From NCBI RefSeq assembly GCF_003261235.1, contig NZ_CP030085.1, forward strand, positions 911,454 to 975,453: a stretch of DNA of 64,000 nucleotides, read 5' to 3'. This DNA comes from Polynucleobacter paneuropaeus. Its GTDB lineage: Bacteria > Pseudomonadota > Gammaproteobacteria > Burkholderiales > Burkholderiaceae. The notes beneath the pieces are model-generated. The model was not told the DNA's origin, did no database searches, and worked only from the letters and a program-made list of their open reading frames with translations. Made by a program: the position numbers and the translations under genes. How positions within the stretch are numbered: position 1 is the first letter of the stretch; every line of letters starts with the position of its first letter. Below are positions 49,252 through 58,910 of this stretch, piece after piece.

Positions 49252-50436
49252 GTGCAAACTGAATTCAACGACACACCCTATCGACTTGTTCTTATCGATA
49301 GGCTATCTCAAGTTAGCCCTGAACAGTGGGATGCCCTTCTCCCTGCCCATGCTGGACCATTCCTAAGACATGCCTTTCTCAGTGCCTTGGAAGAAACTGA
49401 ATGCGTCGGGGCCAAAACAGGCTGGCAAATTACGCATCTGATTGCTAAAGATCAGCAAGATAGGCTCGTTGGAGCCATCCCTCTCTATTTGAAGCAGCAT
49501 TCTTATGGTGAGTTTGTATTTGACTGGGCTTGGGCAGAGGCTTATCACCAGCTCGGCAAATCTTACTACCCCAAAGTGCTGAGTGCAATTCCCTTTACAC
49601 CAGTTCAGGGCGCCAGAATCTTGGTTAAAGAAGGCGAACATGCAAAGGTTATTCAAGAATTGTTGATTACTGGCTTAAAGAGTGTTGCCCTGGAGAATGA
49701 TCTATCTTCAGTACACATCCTCTTTCCCAGTGAAAATGAAATTCAATTACTTGTAGATCATGATTTTATGTTGCGAGATTCGGTCCAGTTTCATTGGCAG
49801 AATCAAGCTTACAAAAGTTTTGAACAATTTCTTGAGGCATTAAATAAAAAACGACGCAAGAATATTCGTCATGAAAGGGCCCAAGTTCAGCAAGAGCTCG
49901 TTGAGTTCCAGCATATCCCTGGTGAACAATCGACTCCAGAAGATTGGAAATTCTTCTACGATTGCTATGCACAAACCTATTTAGAACATCATTCCAGTCC
50001 GTATTTAAACCCTGAATTCTTTTTAAAGCTCTCCAAGGCGATGCCAAATCATTTGCACCTGATCATAGCCAGCCAAGGTGGTAATCGAATAGCAAGCTCA
50101 TTATTGGTCGTTGATAAAGCAGAAAGCAAAGCCTATGGTCGTTATTGGGGTGCACTCAAATATATCCCCTGCTTACATTTCGAGACTGCCTATTACCAGG
50201 CCCTCGAATACTGTATTTCTGAAGGAATTCAGACCTTTGAAGGCGGCGCCCAAGGTGAACATAAGATGGCGAGAGGCTTTATGCCGCAGACTCTGCAATC
50301 GGCCCACTGGCTTGCAAATCCACAATTTTCACAAGCAGTCAAACACTTTCTAACTAGAGAGCGCGCTGGCATGGCAGCTTACGTTGATGAGCTTGCTGAG
50401 CACAGTCCTCTGAAATCGAATACAGTACTAGCGTGA
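49252..50436 (+). CDS. Peptidoglycan/biotin-type GNAT acyltransferase (DUF482 family)
   Basis: 394 residues from GTG, 5 bp after gloA. It belongs to the DUF482/COG3146 family of large GNAT-fold proteins: segments include LIAKDQQDRLVGAIPLYLKQHSYGEFVFDW, FLEALNKKRRKNIRHERA (basic stretch near 200) and the C-terminal FEGGAQGEHKMARGFMPQ, conserved in this family. It has two GNAT-like halves, like FemAB. The substrate is unknown; the family is annotated as peptidoglycan biosynthesis only by remote similarity. The stop overlaps the DUF1289 start (GTGA). Confidence 0.82.
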   Translation: MQTEFNDTPYRLVLIDRLSQVSPEQWDALLPAHAGPFLRHAFLSALEETECVGAKTGWQITHLIAKDQQDRLVGAIPLYLKQHSYGEFVFDWAWAEAYHQLGKSYYPKVLSAIPFTPVQGARILVKEGEHAKVIQELLITGLKSVALENDLSSVHILFPSENEIQLLVDHDFMLRDSVQFHWQNQAYKSFEQFLEALNKKRRKNIRHERAQVQQELVEFQHIPGEQSTPEDWKFFYDCYAQTYLEHHSSPYLNPEFFLKLSKAMPNHLHLIIASQGGNRIASSLLVVDKAESKAYGRYWGALKYIPCLHFETAYYQALEYCISEGIQTFEGGAQGEHKMARGFMPQTLQSAHWLANPQFSQAVKHFLTRERAGMAAYVDELAEHSPLKSNTVLA

Positions 50437-50699
50437 GTAACAATAACTACCTCCAAAACGCAAACGATAGCGCTAATTCCTTATCAACCGGGGATGCAGA
50501 ATCTGACTCCCCATGTATTGGAGTCTGCACCACTCTCTATGATGAAATTTGCCAAGGCTGCGGTCGTACCTTGGCCGAGGTGAGCAATTGGGTTTTTTTG
50601 AATCCTGAAGAAAAGACTCAAGTCTGGAACCGAATTCGCGCAGAAGGAACAGCAATGCGCTTTCAACGCCAAGCTAAAGAAATAAAAAATCGAGATTAG
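50433..50699 (+). CDS. DUF1289 Cys-rich small protein
   Basis: 88 residues. The core has cysteines 28, 32, 40 and 43 in SPCIGVCTTLYDEICQGCGRT, the C-x3-C ... C-x2-C metal-binding-type signature of DUF1289, followed by the helix EVSNWVFLNPEEKTQVWNRI. Members are annotated as Fe-S-cluster or zinc proteins of unknown role. GTG start overlaps the preceding stop (GTGA), implying translational coupling. The 3' end overlaps the convergent ABC-F gene by 4 bp. Confidence 0.85.
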   Translation: MSNNNYLQNANDSANSLSTGDAESDSPCIGVCTTLYDEICQGCGRTLAEVSNWVFLNPEEKTQVWNRIRAEGTAMRFQRQAKEIKNRD

Positions 50700-52303
50700 C
50701 CAGCCAATTCTTGGCTACGAAGATATTCTTCGTAGGTTCCAGAATAATCGTTCACAGTGCCATCCATCTTGACTTCCAAAATGCGATTGGCCAAAGCAGA
50801 TACGAATTCACGATCATGCGATACGAAAATCAAAGTGCCGTCGAATTTCTCAAGAGCAATTTGTAAACTTTCAATAGACTCCATATCCATATGATTGGTT
50901 GGCTCATCCATCGCTAAGACGTTATATTTCTGGAGCATGAGCTTGCCCCAGATCATTCGGCCCTTTTCACCCCCGGATAAGACTTTGACAGACTTACCAA
51001 TGTCGTCACCAGAAAAGAGCAATCGTCCTAATGTCCCACGAATAGACTGGTCATCATCGCCAGTATTACGCCAATTGTTCATCCAATCCATGAGAAGCTC
51101 ATCTTTAGCAAACATCTCGGTATTGTCTTGAGGCATTACACCCACATTGGCATTTTCTGCCCACTTGACATCACCACTATCCGCCGCAATACCCTCAAAA
51201 CGTTTGCTGAGAATGGTTTTGAGCAGAGTAGTTTTACCTGCACCGTTTTGCCCAATGATCGCAATCTTCTCACCTGCTCTTACTCCAAGTTTGAAGTTCT
51301 TAAAAATGGTGCGGTCATATGCTTTAGTCAGTGCATTGCACTCAACCGCCATGTTATGTAGTTTTTTATCGGCATCAAAACGAATAAACGGATTCTGACG
51401 AGAAGATGGCTTTACTTCCACAATCTCGATTTTTTCTAGCTGACGTTGCCGTGAAGTAGCTTGACGTGCTTTTGATGCATTTGCAGAGAATCGCGCCACG
51501 AATGCCTGTAATTCAGCAATCTTTTCTTTGGCTTTCACGTTAGAACTCAGTTGCTGTGTGCGTGCCTGTACTGAAGCAAGCATATAAGAATCATAGTTAC
51601 CAGGATAGACCTTTAGAGTTCCAAAGTCCATATCTGCCATATGAGTACAAACTTCATTTAAAAAGTGACGATCGTGAGAAATAATGACAATAGTGCTCTT
51701 AATATCATTCAAAATATCTTCGAGCCAATGAATCGAATGGATATCTAAGTTATTGGTAGGTTCGTCTAACAGCAAGACATCGGGATCCGAAAATAAGGCC
51801 TGAGCAAGCAATACACGTAATTTCCAACCAGGCGCCACATTGCTCATCAGGCCGGTGTGTTGTTCAATCGGAATGCCGATACCGAGCAGCAGTTCTCCTG
51901 CTTTGGCTTCAGCGGTATAGCCACCATATTCTGCATACTTACCTTCAAGCTCGGCTGCCTTCATGTAATCTTCATCGGTGGCATCTGGATTGGCGTAAAT
52001 TGCATCACGCTCTGCTGCAGCATTCCACATCTCCTCGTGACCCATCATCACGACGTCTAAAACGCGTACATCCTCATAAGCAAATTGGTCCTGACGTAAC
52101 TTACCAAGACGAATGCCGGGATCTAAGCTGACATTACCGCTGGTAGGCTCTAATTCGCCTCCCAAGATTTTCATGAAGGTAGATTTACCGCAGCCGTTAG
52201 CACCGATCAAACCATAGCGATTTCCGCCACCAAACTTGACGGAGATGTTTTCAAACAGGGGCTTAGCCCCAAATTGCATGGTGATATTAGATGCAGTAAG
52301 CAC
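50696..52303 (-). CDS. ABC-F family ATPase (YbiT-like)
   Basis: A cytosolic ribosome-associated ATPase with two ABC domains and no membrane part, 535 residues. Walker A sites: GANGCGKSTFMKIL near 35 and GQNGAGKTTLLKT near 350. The second signature LSGGEKGRM is canonical; the first reads NVAPGWKLRVLLAQAL, as in YbiT. The linker includes a basic helix. Starts with GTG (52303) with the family N-terminus MLTASNITMQFGAKPLF. ABC-F proteins rescue or modulate stalled ribosomes; the particular role of YbiT is unclear. Gene stands alone on the minus strand. Confidence 0.92.
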   Translation of the reverse strand: MLTASNITMQFGAKPLFENISVKFGGGNRYGLIGANGCGKSTFMKILGGELEPTSGNVSLDPGIRLGKLRQDQFAYEDVRVLDVVMMGHEEMWNAAAERDAIYANPDATDEDYMKAAELEGKYAEYGGYTAEAKAGELLLGIGIPIEQHTGLMSNVAPGWKLRVLLAQALFSDPDVLLLDEPTNNLDIHSIHWLEDILNDIKSTIVIISHDRHFLNEVCTHMADMDFGTLKVYPGNYDSYMLASVQARTQQLSSNVKAKEKIAELQAFVARFSANASKARQATSRQRQLEKIEIVEVKPSSRQNPFIRFDADKKLHNMAVECNALTKAYDRTIFKNFKLGVRAGEKIAIIGQNGAGKTTLLKTILSKRFEGIAADSGDVKWAENANVGVMPQDNTEMFAKDELLMDWMNNWRNTGDDDQSIRGTLGRLLFSGDDIGKSVKVLSGGEKGRMIWGKLMLQKYNVLAMDEPTNHMDMESIESLQIALEKFDGTLIFVSHDREFVSALANRILEVKMDGTVNDYSGTYEEYLRSQELAG

Positions 52304-52415
52304 GAATGTTTCTAGCCTTTAGAGATGCGATTTACAAAATATGGATTTTTAGCTTTGCTAGCCCAATGGCAGCTAAGACCGCTATTTTAACGGGTCTATC
52401 GTAAAAGACAGGAAA

Positions 52416-53138
52416 TTAGACTTTTACCCTGAATGGGGTGAAGTTGGTATCAGTATCGTAATAGTCCTCATTTTCTTTACGCTTGAGGAAATTAACGACC
52501 AAATAGGTTAAAGGGATAGCCAAAATTTCCCATGCGGTCTTTAAGAAAAATTGGGCTACCGCAACCTGAACTACTTCGTTAGTGGGCCATAGGCCATAAA
52601 AAGCGAGCATGTAGAACAGGGAAGAATCAACAAAGCCGCCAACTCCAGTGGAGCCAACCACCCTAATCCAGAGATGGCGTCCTTTTGTGAGAATCTTTAG
52701 CTTAGCCAAGACAAAGCTGTTGGAAAAGCTACCGCACCAGAAGGCGATCATGGACGCTAAGGCAATCCGCCAAGAGTTACCAAAAACGGTCTCCATGCCC
52801 TCCTGATACTTTGCCATATAGGCTCCAGGTGCAGGCGGTAAGGCAATAACGACTTGTGCCATGATGGCTGCAAAAGCAAGAGCAGCGAATCCCATCCAAA
52901 CCGCTCTACGATCATGGGCATAGCCATAGACTTCAGTCAAGATATCGCCAAAGAAGTAGGAAATCGGGAAGAACAGGATTCCGGCACCGTAAATAAATGG
53001 GCCATAGTAAGGAAGATCAATTACTGCAGCTTTACCAGCGCCAATGAAATTGGAGCACAGCAAAATGACTGCAAAAGCGGCCAAAATCAAATCGTAATAG
53101 CGGTAGTGTCTTATTGGCTCTGTTGCTGAATCTGTCAT
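52416..53138 (-). CDS. yhhQ: Queuosine precursor transporter (YhhQ/VUT family)
   Basis: 240 residues, about six membrane segments, with the family features YYDLILAAFAVILLCSNFIGAGK, FPISYFFGDILTEVYGYAHDRR and RVVGSTGVGGFVDSSLFY. YhhQ imports queuosine precursors (preQ0/preQ1) for tRNA modification. No que biosynthesis genes are nearby. The 110-bp gap to the ABC-F gene holds no gene. Its neighbour mnmH also modifies the tRNA wobble position. Confidence 0.9.
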   Translation of the reverse strand: MTDSATEPIRHYRYYDLILAAFAVILLCSNFIGAGKAAVIDLPYYGPFIYGAGILFFPISYFFGDILTEVYGYAHDRRAVWMGFAALAFAAIMAQVVIALPPAPGAYMAKYQEGMETVFGNSWRIALASMIAFWCGSFSNSFVLAKLKILTKGRHLWIRVVGSTGVGGFVDSSLFYMLAFYGLWPTNEVVQVAVAQFFLKTAWEILAIPLTYLVVNFLKRKENEDYYDTDTNFTPFRVKV

Positions 53139-53181
53139 ATCAAATAATTGGATATTTTATTTAGTTGGATTATCTTATTCT

Positions 53182-54252
53182 TTAGGCAAATTTGCTGATA
53201 ATTTTTTGACTAGCGCCAGCAAAGGCAGTATCACTATCATCTTGAAGTTCAACAAATAAATCAGGGCGATATTGAGGAAAATTCCTCACAATCGAGGATT
53301 GATAGGCTGGATCATAGTGCTTCACTAGCAAATCCGTGACCAAGGCATCAAAATGTCCAGCATCTATTTGGGTCAACCACTCAGCAATTTGAACTTTCCC
53401 ATAGCGGGAAGTAAGTAAAGCCAATTTCTCTTTAAATGTAGTCGTGTCCGTTAAAAAATGGGCGTACTCGTGTAAGAGCCATGAAACTCTGGTTGCAACG
53501 CTGGATCTCAACTCAATGCATCGGCCATGACGGATCTTTTCCATCAAGGCATCAGGTACATGCACACCACCGACTTTCTTGCTTTCAGATTCAATAAATA
53601 CGGGTTTGTTGGGATCAAGATCATGCAAGGCATTCCATAGCGCCGTCTCGAAACCTTTTTGAGATGGTTGATCAATATCAGGCTCATTACCCAAGACAGA
53701 GCCACGATGAATCGCAAGGCCCTCTAAATCTAAAACTTGAGCGCCAAGGGCCTGTAGTTCATGCAAGATGCGCGTCTTACCTGAACCAGTCATTCCACAG
53801 ATCACCTGGAATTGAAATTGCTTGGCAGCCAGATCTAGGTCATCGATGACTACCCTGCGAAATCCTTGATAACCACCTTCCAATTGCATCGCCTTCCAAC
53901 CAATACGATTGAGGACATGGGTAAACGCACCACTACGCTCTCCACCACGCCAGCAATACAGCAAAGGACGCCATTCACGAGGAAAGTCCAGAAAGGATTG
54001 TTCTAAGTGCTGTGCAATATTGCGTGAAACGATCGCAGCTCCCAGTTTCTTAGCGGCAAAGGGTGATACTTGTTTGTAAAGTGTTCCGATCTTGACTCGT
54101 TCTTCATTATTGAGAACGGGGAAATTGATTGCGCCAGGAATATGGTCTAAAGCAAATTCAGCGGGTGAGCGAACATCAATGATCGCATCGAATTGATTGT
54201 GCTCTTTTCCGAACTGAGCAATTGCCAGAATGTGTGAATTCTTAGGCTGCAA
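53182..54252 (-). CDS. mnmH: tRNA 2-selenouridine synthase MnmH/SelU
   Basis: 356 residues with an N-terminal rhodanese domain (FDAIIDVRSPAEFALDHIPGA) whose catalytic Cys100 sits in LLYCWRGGERSG, then a P-loop GMTGSGKT at 153-160. The enzyme replaces sulfur in wobble 2-thiouridine of tRNA-Lys, -Glu and -Gln by selenium through a geranylated intermediate. It needs selenophosphate from SelD, which is not in the window. It is the first gene of a minus-strand block rich in sulfur-handling genes. Confidence 0.94.
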   Translation of the reverse strand: MQPKNSHILAIAQFGKEHNQFDAIIDVRSPAEFALDHIPGAINFPVLNNEERVKIGTLYKQVSPFAAKKLGAAIVSRNIAQHLEQSFLDFPREWRPLLYCWRGGERSGAFTHVLNRIGWKAMQLEGGYQGFRRVVIDDLDLAAKQFQFQVICGMTGSGKTRILHELQALGAQVLDLEGLAIHRGSVLGNEPDIDQPSQKGFETALWNALHDLDPNKPVFIESESKKVGGVHVPDALMEKIRHGRCIELRSSVATRVSWLLHEYAHFLTDTTTFKEKLALLTSRYGKVQIAEWLTQIDAGHFDALVTDLLVKHYDPAYQSSIVRNFPQYRPDLFVELQDDSDTAFAGASQKIISKFA

Positions 54253-54260
54253 TCGCTTTC

Positions 54261-54680
54261 CTAGGAGAGCTTATCTAAAACATGTTTTGGCCAAGGCATC
54301 GATTTATTAGCCTGCAGATCTACCCAGACCATGGTTGCGCCACCGGCTGCACATAGGGCTTCGGGCTCTGTAGTGAGGGCCATCGTGTTAAAGACATCAA
54401 CACTGGATTTGCCAATGTTGCCGACATAAGTCTTGACTAATAAATCGCCTGGATAGGTAATTTGCTGAATAAAATTACAGAAGCCGTTAACCATCAGCAT
54501 GCCTTCAATAGTCGTATCCATTGAATATCCCATCGCCGCAATCCATTCAATTCTGGCTTGCTCCATATAGCGAAAATAGACTGTATTGTTGATGTGACGA
54601 TAGGCATCCATATCCCCCCAACGAATCGGGATGATACTTTCATGAACCAGCTTTTTATTTTCAGGTATCTCGATCCGCAT
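54261..54680 (-). CDS. Acyl-CoA thioesterase, YbgC/4-hydroxybenzoyl-CoA type
   Basis: 139-residue hotdog protein. The catalytic segment is IPIRWGDMDAYRHINNTVYFRYMEQARIEW: the Asp of GDMDAYRHINN and the His are characteristic of the 4HBT group. The substrate is unknown; homologues act on short or aromatic acyl-CoA. It lies 8 bp before mnmH and 11 bp after the DUF442 gene. Confidence 0.88.
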   Translation of the reverse strand: MRIEIPENKKLVHESIIPIRWGDMDAYRHINNTVYFRYMEQARIEWIAAMGYSMDTTIEGMLMVNGFCNFIQQITYPGDLLVKTYVGNIGKSSVDVFNTMALTTEPEALCAAGGATMVWVDLQANKSMPWPKHVLDKLS

Positions 54681-54691
54681 TCGAAGCAGCC

Positions 54692-55036
54692 TTAGCGAAC
54701 TTGTTGGGCTAGCTGATACAGATTGGTAGAGCGAGCTCCAGAGCGACAGAATGCCAAGATCGGACCAGGTAAAGTTTTGAGTAATCGCGCCATCTCTATA
54801 ACTTGCTCAGGGGTAATCGAACCGCTGACTACAGGGAGATAAGCGTATTGCAAACCTAAACTCTTCGCCTTGGCTTCGATGACTTCATTTAGGGGTTGGC
54901 TTGGACCACCTTCAAAATCAGGGCGATTATTGATCACGCTCTTGTAACCTTGGGCGACAATTTCTTCGAGCTGCATCGGCTCGATTTGACCGGTGCTACC
55001 AAAGGCGTCATTGTGACAAGCAATTGTAAGACTCAT
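54692..55036 (-). CDS. TIGR01244/DUF442 protein-tyrosine-phosphatase-like sulfur protein
   Basis: 114 residues with a phosphatase-like active-site loop: Cys97 and Arg102 in FCRSGARSTNLY, preceded by VINNRPDFEGGPSQP. This family (beta-lactamase hydrolase-like phosphatase-type domain, DUF442) is frequently next to persulfide dioxygenases and sulfur transporters; a role in handling polysulfide or persulfide is inferred from such contexts. Here it lies next to the YeeE/YedE transporters, fitting that view. The actual reaction is unknown. Confidence 0.87.
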   Translation of the reverse strand: MSLTIACHNDAFGSTGQIEPMQLEEIVAQGYKSVINNRPDFEGGPSQPLNEVIEAKAKSLGLQYAYLPVVSGSITPEQVIEMARLLKTLPGPILAFCRSGARSTNLYQLAQQVR

Positions 55037-55081
55037 AAAAACCTCAATATATTCAAACTGTTAATGTGATGCGATTTTAAA

Positions 55082-55519
55082 TCAGTCTGCTTTTGGGCTG
55101 CCCATAAAGAAACGTTCACAGATTTCCATGCCAGCCAACATCGCTAGAATGAATACCAAGGCCTTAAGATGGCCTACGCCTAGGGCGACAATAGCTGGCC
55201 CCGGACAGAAACCAGCCAAGCCCCAGCCTGCCCCGAATATCAGACTGCCAATGACTAATGGTCTAGTAATTTCCTTTTTTGCTGGTAAGTGAAGTGTTCC
55301 ACCAAAAAAAGACTGCGATCTTTTGGATACAACATAAAAGCCGCAAAGACCAACTAAGACGGCACCAAGCATGACAAACAGCAGTGAGGGATCCCAAGGA
55401 CCAGTGATGTCGAGAAAATTCAGGATTTTTTGAGGATTACTCATCCCTGAAATCATTAATCCAAAACCAAAAAGCACACCGATAAAATATTGACTGAGTA
55501 AGCTGAACTGTTTTTTCAT
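55082..55519 (-). CDS. YeeE/YedE-type sulfur transporter half, DUF6691-like
   Basis: 145 residues, four hydrophobic segments, starting MKKQFSLLSQYFIGVLFGFGLMISGMSNPQKILNFLD. Motifs FGAGWGLAGFCPGPAIVALGVGH include the conserved Gly-rich-Cys segment of YeeE/YedE transporters. It pairs with the next gene (half of the same transporter type), 7 bp away. A longer reading frame upstream to 55561 overlaps the partner gene and is less likely. Probable substrates are thiosulfate or other reduced sulfur compounds. Confidence 0.88.
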   Translation of the reverse strand: MKKQFSLLSQYFIGVLFGFGLMISGMSNPQKILNFLDITGPWDPSLLFVMLGAVLVGLCGFYVVSKRSQSFFGGTLHLPAKKEITRPLVIGSLIFGAGWGLAGFCPGPAIVALGVGHLKALVFILAMLAGMEICERFFMGSPKAD

Positions 55520-55526
55520 GACATTC

Positions 55527-55958
55527 TCACAAGAGATGACGCAGGATATACGCGACTGCAAATCCTGAGATCATGAAAGAAACAATAGCAACTAAGGAGC
55601 GCGGTGATAAACGAGATAATCCACAGATACCATGACCGCTGGTACATCCCGATCCATACTGAGCGCCGAAGCCAACCAGTAAGCCAGCAACGATGACAAT
55701 AGGCCAATTTGCTTCAATGATTTGCACTGGATACATATCGAATAAGAAGATCGACCATATTGGCGAGGTCAGGATGCCAAGGAGAAGTACGATTCTCCAG
55801 ATCCATGCTTGTTTGACGGGTCGCAACAAGCCGCCAACAATTCCGCTAATTCCTAAGATGCGACCATGAAGAAGAACATATGCAGAAGTGGCAATGCCTA
55901 ATAAGACTCCCCCTAATAATGAGGGTCCTGGTGTGAAGGCTAGCCAATCAATCTGCAT
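55527..55958 (-). CDS. YeeE/YedE-type sulfur transporter half
   Basis: 143 residues with the family motif GFGAQYGSGCTSGHGICGLSRLSPRSLVA, whose Cys residues are the sulfur-relay positions in the family, and four membrane helices. Together with the downstream DUF6691-like gene it makes a two-subunit equivalent of a full-length YeeE/YedE protein. It lies 15 bp after the full-length YeeE/YedE gene, giving three consecutive transporter genes. Confidence 0.88.
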   Translation of the reverse strand: MQIDWLAFTPGPSLLGGVLLGIATSAYVLLHGRILGISGIVGGLLRPVKQAWIWRIVLLLGILTSPIWSIFLFDMYPVQIIEANWPIVIVAGLLVGFGAQYGSGCTSGHGICGLSRLSPRSLVAIVSFMISGFAVAYILRHLL

Positions 55959-55973
55959 ATTACGCTTTCAAAA

Positions 55974-57095
55974 TTAATCGCACGGTTTGGGTGACATCCT
56001 GTATTGCAGATATCTTAGCCCCAAATAGGCACCCAAGACGAAACCAGGCAAAGCCAAGAATGAACCCAATGCCAGAGTAGAAACACCACTCAAGCCCTGA
56101 CCAATAGTACAACCCAGAGCAGTTACCCCTCCAAAGCCCATGAGCACCCCTCCAATCAGGTGATTGGCGGTATCTTCTGAATTGCGAAAGGATTCCCATC
56201 GAAAGGATTTTGTAGCAATGGCAACAGAAGCAGAGCCTAGAATCATTCCCACTACTGCAACAATGCCGATGGTCAGCACCTTGGAGACATCGCTATAAAA
56301 CATCAACCAATCTAGCGTATAAGCATAGGGAGCCACAAATGAAAGACTCTCCATTTTTCCTGAATTACTGGCAATAAAAATTTCCTCTAGGGTATTTGGA
56401 TCCTCGGCAACATAGCCAAGATAGCCAGATACCCACCAAATAGCACAGATAGCTAAGCCCACAAAAATTCCTGCAAGAAGATTTTCGGCGCTCCAAAAGG
56501 ATTTACGAATTAAGGCAAACAAAACAAATGCGCCACCGATCACGACTCCAAGAATCAAGTGAAGTTCTGTGCGCACCAAGCCGGTAAGACCACTCAAAAT
56601 ACTGGGTAAATCTTGCGCAGTAGCAAGAGAAATGAAAACGGTATCGAGTGTATTGACCCGAATGACGCCCAAAAATCCTTTGAGAGTCATGTAAGCACTT
56701 AAACCTAATGCCAAGAAAACAATGAGTGACTTTAAATTGCCACCACCAATTCTCACTAAGGTTTTGCTACCGCAGCCCGAAGCGAGCATCATACCCAAGC
56801 CAAATAATGTACTTCCTATCAAAGTAGAAAGAATTAATAATTTGCTAGAGGTGTAAATACTCTTGAGCGGATCAATCACACCAAAAGTACTCATCAAAGC
56901 AAAGCCGATAATAGTAACGCCAATAGCGAGAGACCATTGCTTAACACGATCCCAGCTGTCCATCAAAATGACATCAGCGATGGCTCCCATGGTGCAAAAA
57001 GACGTTTTTTGCATCACAGCTCCAAGCGCAAAGGTGATAGCAAATGCAAACCATAAAACGGTATGGCTTTGCGACACGATGTCTACAGTATTCAT
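55974..57095 (-). CDS. Full-length YeeE/YedE (TsuA-like) thiosulfate transporter
   Basis: 373 residues, about nine membrane helices in two homologous halves. The first half contains ALGAVMQKTSFCTMG and ASGCGSKTLVRIGGGNLKSL, the second GCTIGQGLSGVSTLALGS, the conserved cysteine motifs on which TsuA-type thiosulfate uptake depends. It lies 78 bp upstream of soxB's stop, i.e. just downstream of the sox genes on the same strand. Delivery of thiosulfate to the cytoplasm is inferred from the family; whether it supplies assimilation or dissimilation is unclear. Confidence 0.9.
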   Translation of the reverse strand: MNTVDIVSQSHTVLWFAFAITFALGAVMQKTSFCTMGAIADVILMDSWDRVKQWSLAIGVTIIGFALMSTFGVIDPLKSIYTSSKLLILSTLIGSTLFGLGMMLASGCGSKTLVRIGGGNLKSLIVFLALGLSAYMTLKGFLGVIRVNTLDTVFISLATAQDLPSILSGLTGLVRTELHLILGVVIGGAFVLFALIRKSFWSAENLLAGIFVGLAICAIWWVSGYLGYVAEDPNTLEEIFIASNSGKMESLSFVAPYAYTLDWLMFYSDVSKVLTIGIVAVVGMILGSASVAIATKSFRWESFRNSEDTANHLIGGVLMGFGGVTALGCTIGQGLSGVSTLALGSFLALPGFVLGAYLGLRYLQYRMSPKPCD

Positions 57096-57173
57096 AGCCT
57101 AAGATTATCGAGTTATCAAGGGAGTTAGTTTGTAAGGAATCCTATTATTTTAAGGGCTACAACAGAAAAAACC

Positions 57174-58904
57174 CTAAATATCTTCGATTCCTTGGTTCGC
57201 TTTCATACCTCGGATAGTTGGGGTATTTAAACGACGTGCCTTAACCGTTTTGATCTCTTTAAGATGCCGTGCCACCAGATCCCAAATAGGCTCACCACCC
57301 TTTTCTTTAGATTCCCCGCTGACTGGAGCCCAACCTGCAACTTTGTAATTTTTGTCTGCATCAATTATTTGGCCGTTTAGATGCATTTCGGATATTCGAT
57401 TGCCCATTGAAGCAGCAGGATCAATGCTGTACTGAAGCCCCCCGACTCTAACCATATCACCACCCTGTTGATAATACGGATCTGGGTTGAATAGGTTGTC
57501 TGCAACATCTTCAAGAACGGTTTTGATCGTTGATCCTGACATCATATTGACTGTGGTGTAGGGATAAGTAATCGCAGTTTGATCGAGTAGTTGCTCCATC
57601 GTGATTGATTGACCCGGTAGCAAAGCTGTTCCCCAACGAAATCCTGGTGAAAATGCGATCTCAGCATCCTTTTGAGCAAGCAAACCGTCCAAAATCAATT
57701 GATCAAAGCTACCATTAAAGTTTCCGCGTCGGTATAAGAGTGCATCTGTAGTTGCTAACGGTTCTTGCAGGCGAGACTCATAAGGACTACGCATTTTTTG
57801 AATAAGATTTGCCATAGATAAATCCTCTGGAATCAAATTCGAAAAAATGGGTAAGAGCTGATATCGAAAATCAACGGGCTTGCCGCCTTTAACATCAAAA
57901 TCAAGAACGCCCAAGAATTTACCGTTTGAACCTGCATTAGTCACTAAGGTAATACCGCCAGGATTTTTTACCTTCACCGGAATTGGCACACCATCATGGG
58001 TATGGCCGCCCAAAATAGCATGCAACCCACGCACACGCGATGCCAGCTTTAAATCTACATCCATACCGTTATGCGAGAGTAAAACAACGACTTTGGCACC
58101 CTTTTTGACAACTTCGTCGATTGTCTTTTGCAGATGCTCTTCTTGAATACCAAAAGTCCAATTTGGAGTGAAATAAGCCGGATTGGCAATTGGCGTATAG
58201 GGAAAAGCTTGCCCAATAATAGCGACCTGCACTCCATTCATATTTCTTAATGAATATGATGGAAAAACGGGATCTTCAAAGTCGGTAGTCTTGATGTTTT
58301 GAGCTAAAAACTCGATCTTGCCTTTGAAATCGGTGTTAATAATTTCCATAACGCGCACTTCACCGAGTGTCATCTCCCAATGCGCAGTCATAATGTCAAC
58401 GCCTAGAGCTAGTGCTGCATTAGCCATATCTTGACCATTTGACCAAAGCGCTGTTGCAGAGCCCTGCCAAGTATCGCCACCATCGAGTAACAGTGCACCT
58501 GGTCTAGATGCTTTCAATTGCTTAACTAGGGTTGCTAGATGCGCAAAGCCCCCCATCCGCCCATAGCTATTCGCAGCATCGGTGAAATTGAGGTAGGTAA
58601 AGGCATGGGCATCACGAGTGGCAGCAGATAGGTGATTTGCCTTCAGAAAATAGTCGCCAACTAAATGCGGCATACGGTTCATCTGCGAACCAATCCCTAT
58701 ATTGACATTAGGTTCACGGTAATACATTGGCAGCAACTGCGCATGGCAATCTGTAAAGTGCAGCAAATGAACGTTACCAAACTTTGGTATTTCATAAAAT
58801 TGATCTGCAGACTTCTGCGCAGCTGAAAAAGAGGAATGAAGGCCTAAACCACCAGCAGAGGCAATGGCTAGAGTTTGTAAAAACTCCCTTCGATTGATCG
58901 ACAT
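57174..58904 (-). CDS. soxB: Thiosulfohydrolase SoxB
   Basis: Periplasmic dimanganese enzyme that hydrolyses the sulfonate from SoxY-bound S-thiocysteine sulfate. 576 residues with a twin-arginine signal (NRREFLQT at 4-11), the 5'-nucleotidase-like metal motifs LHFTDCHAQLLP, GGDTWQGSATAL, NAG-type and HAILGGHTHDGVP, and a C-terminal substrate-specificity domain. It is the last gene of a soxYZAXB run transcribed right to left. The four motifs and the Tat signal are unambiguous. Confidence 0.95.
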   Translation of the reverse strand: MSINRREFLQTLAIASAGGLGLHSSFSAAQKSADQFYEIPKFGNVHLLHFTDCHAQLLPMYYREPNVNIGIGSQMNRMPHLVGDYFLKANHLSAATRDAHAFTYLNFTDAANSYGRMGGFAHLATLVKQLKASRPGALLLDGGDTWQGSATALWSNGQDMANAALALGVDIMTAHWEMTLGEVRVMEIINTDFKGKIEFLAQNIKTTDFEDPVFPSYSLRNMNGVQVAIIGQAFPYTPIANPAYFTPNWTFGIQEEHLQKTIDEVVKKGAKVVVLLSHNGMDVDLKLASRVRGLHAILGGHTHDGVPIPVKVKNPGGITLVTNAGSNGKFLGVLDFDVKGGKPVDFRYQLLPIFSNLIPEDLSMANLIQKMRSPYESRLQEPLATTDALLYRRGNFNGSFDQLILDGLLAQKDAEIAFSPGFRWGTALLPGQSITMEQLLDQTAITYPYTTVNMMSGSTIKTVLEDVADNLFNPDPYYQQGGDMVRVGGLQYSIDPAASMGNRISEMHLNGQIIDADKNYKVAGWAPVSGESKEKGGEPIWDLVARHLKEIKTVKARRLNTPTIRGMKANQGIEDI

Positions 58905-58910
58905 CGTTAA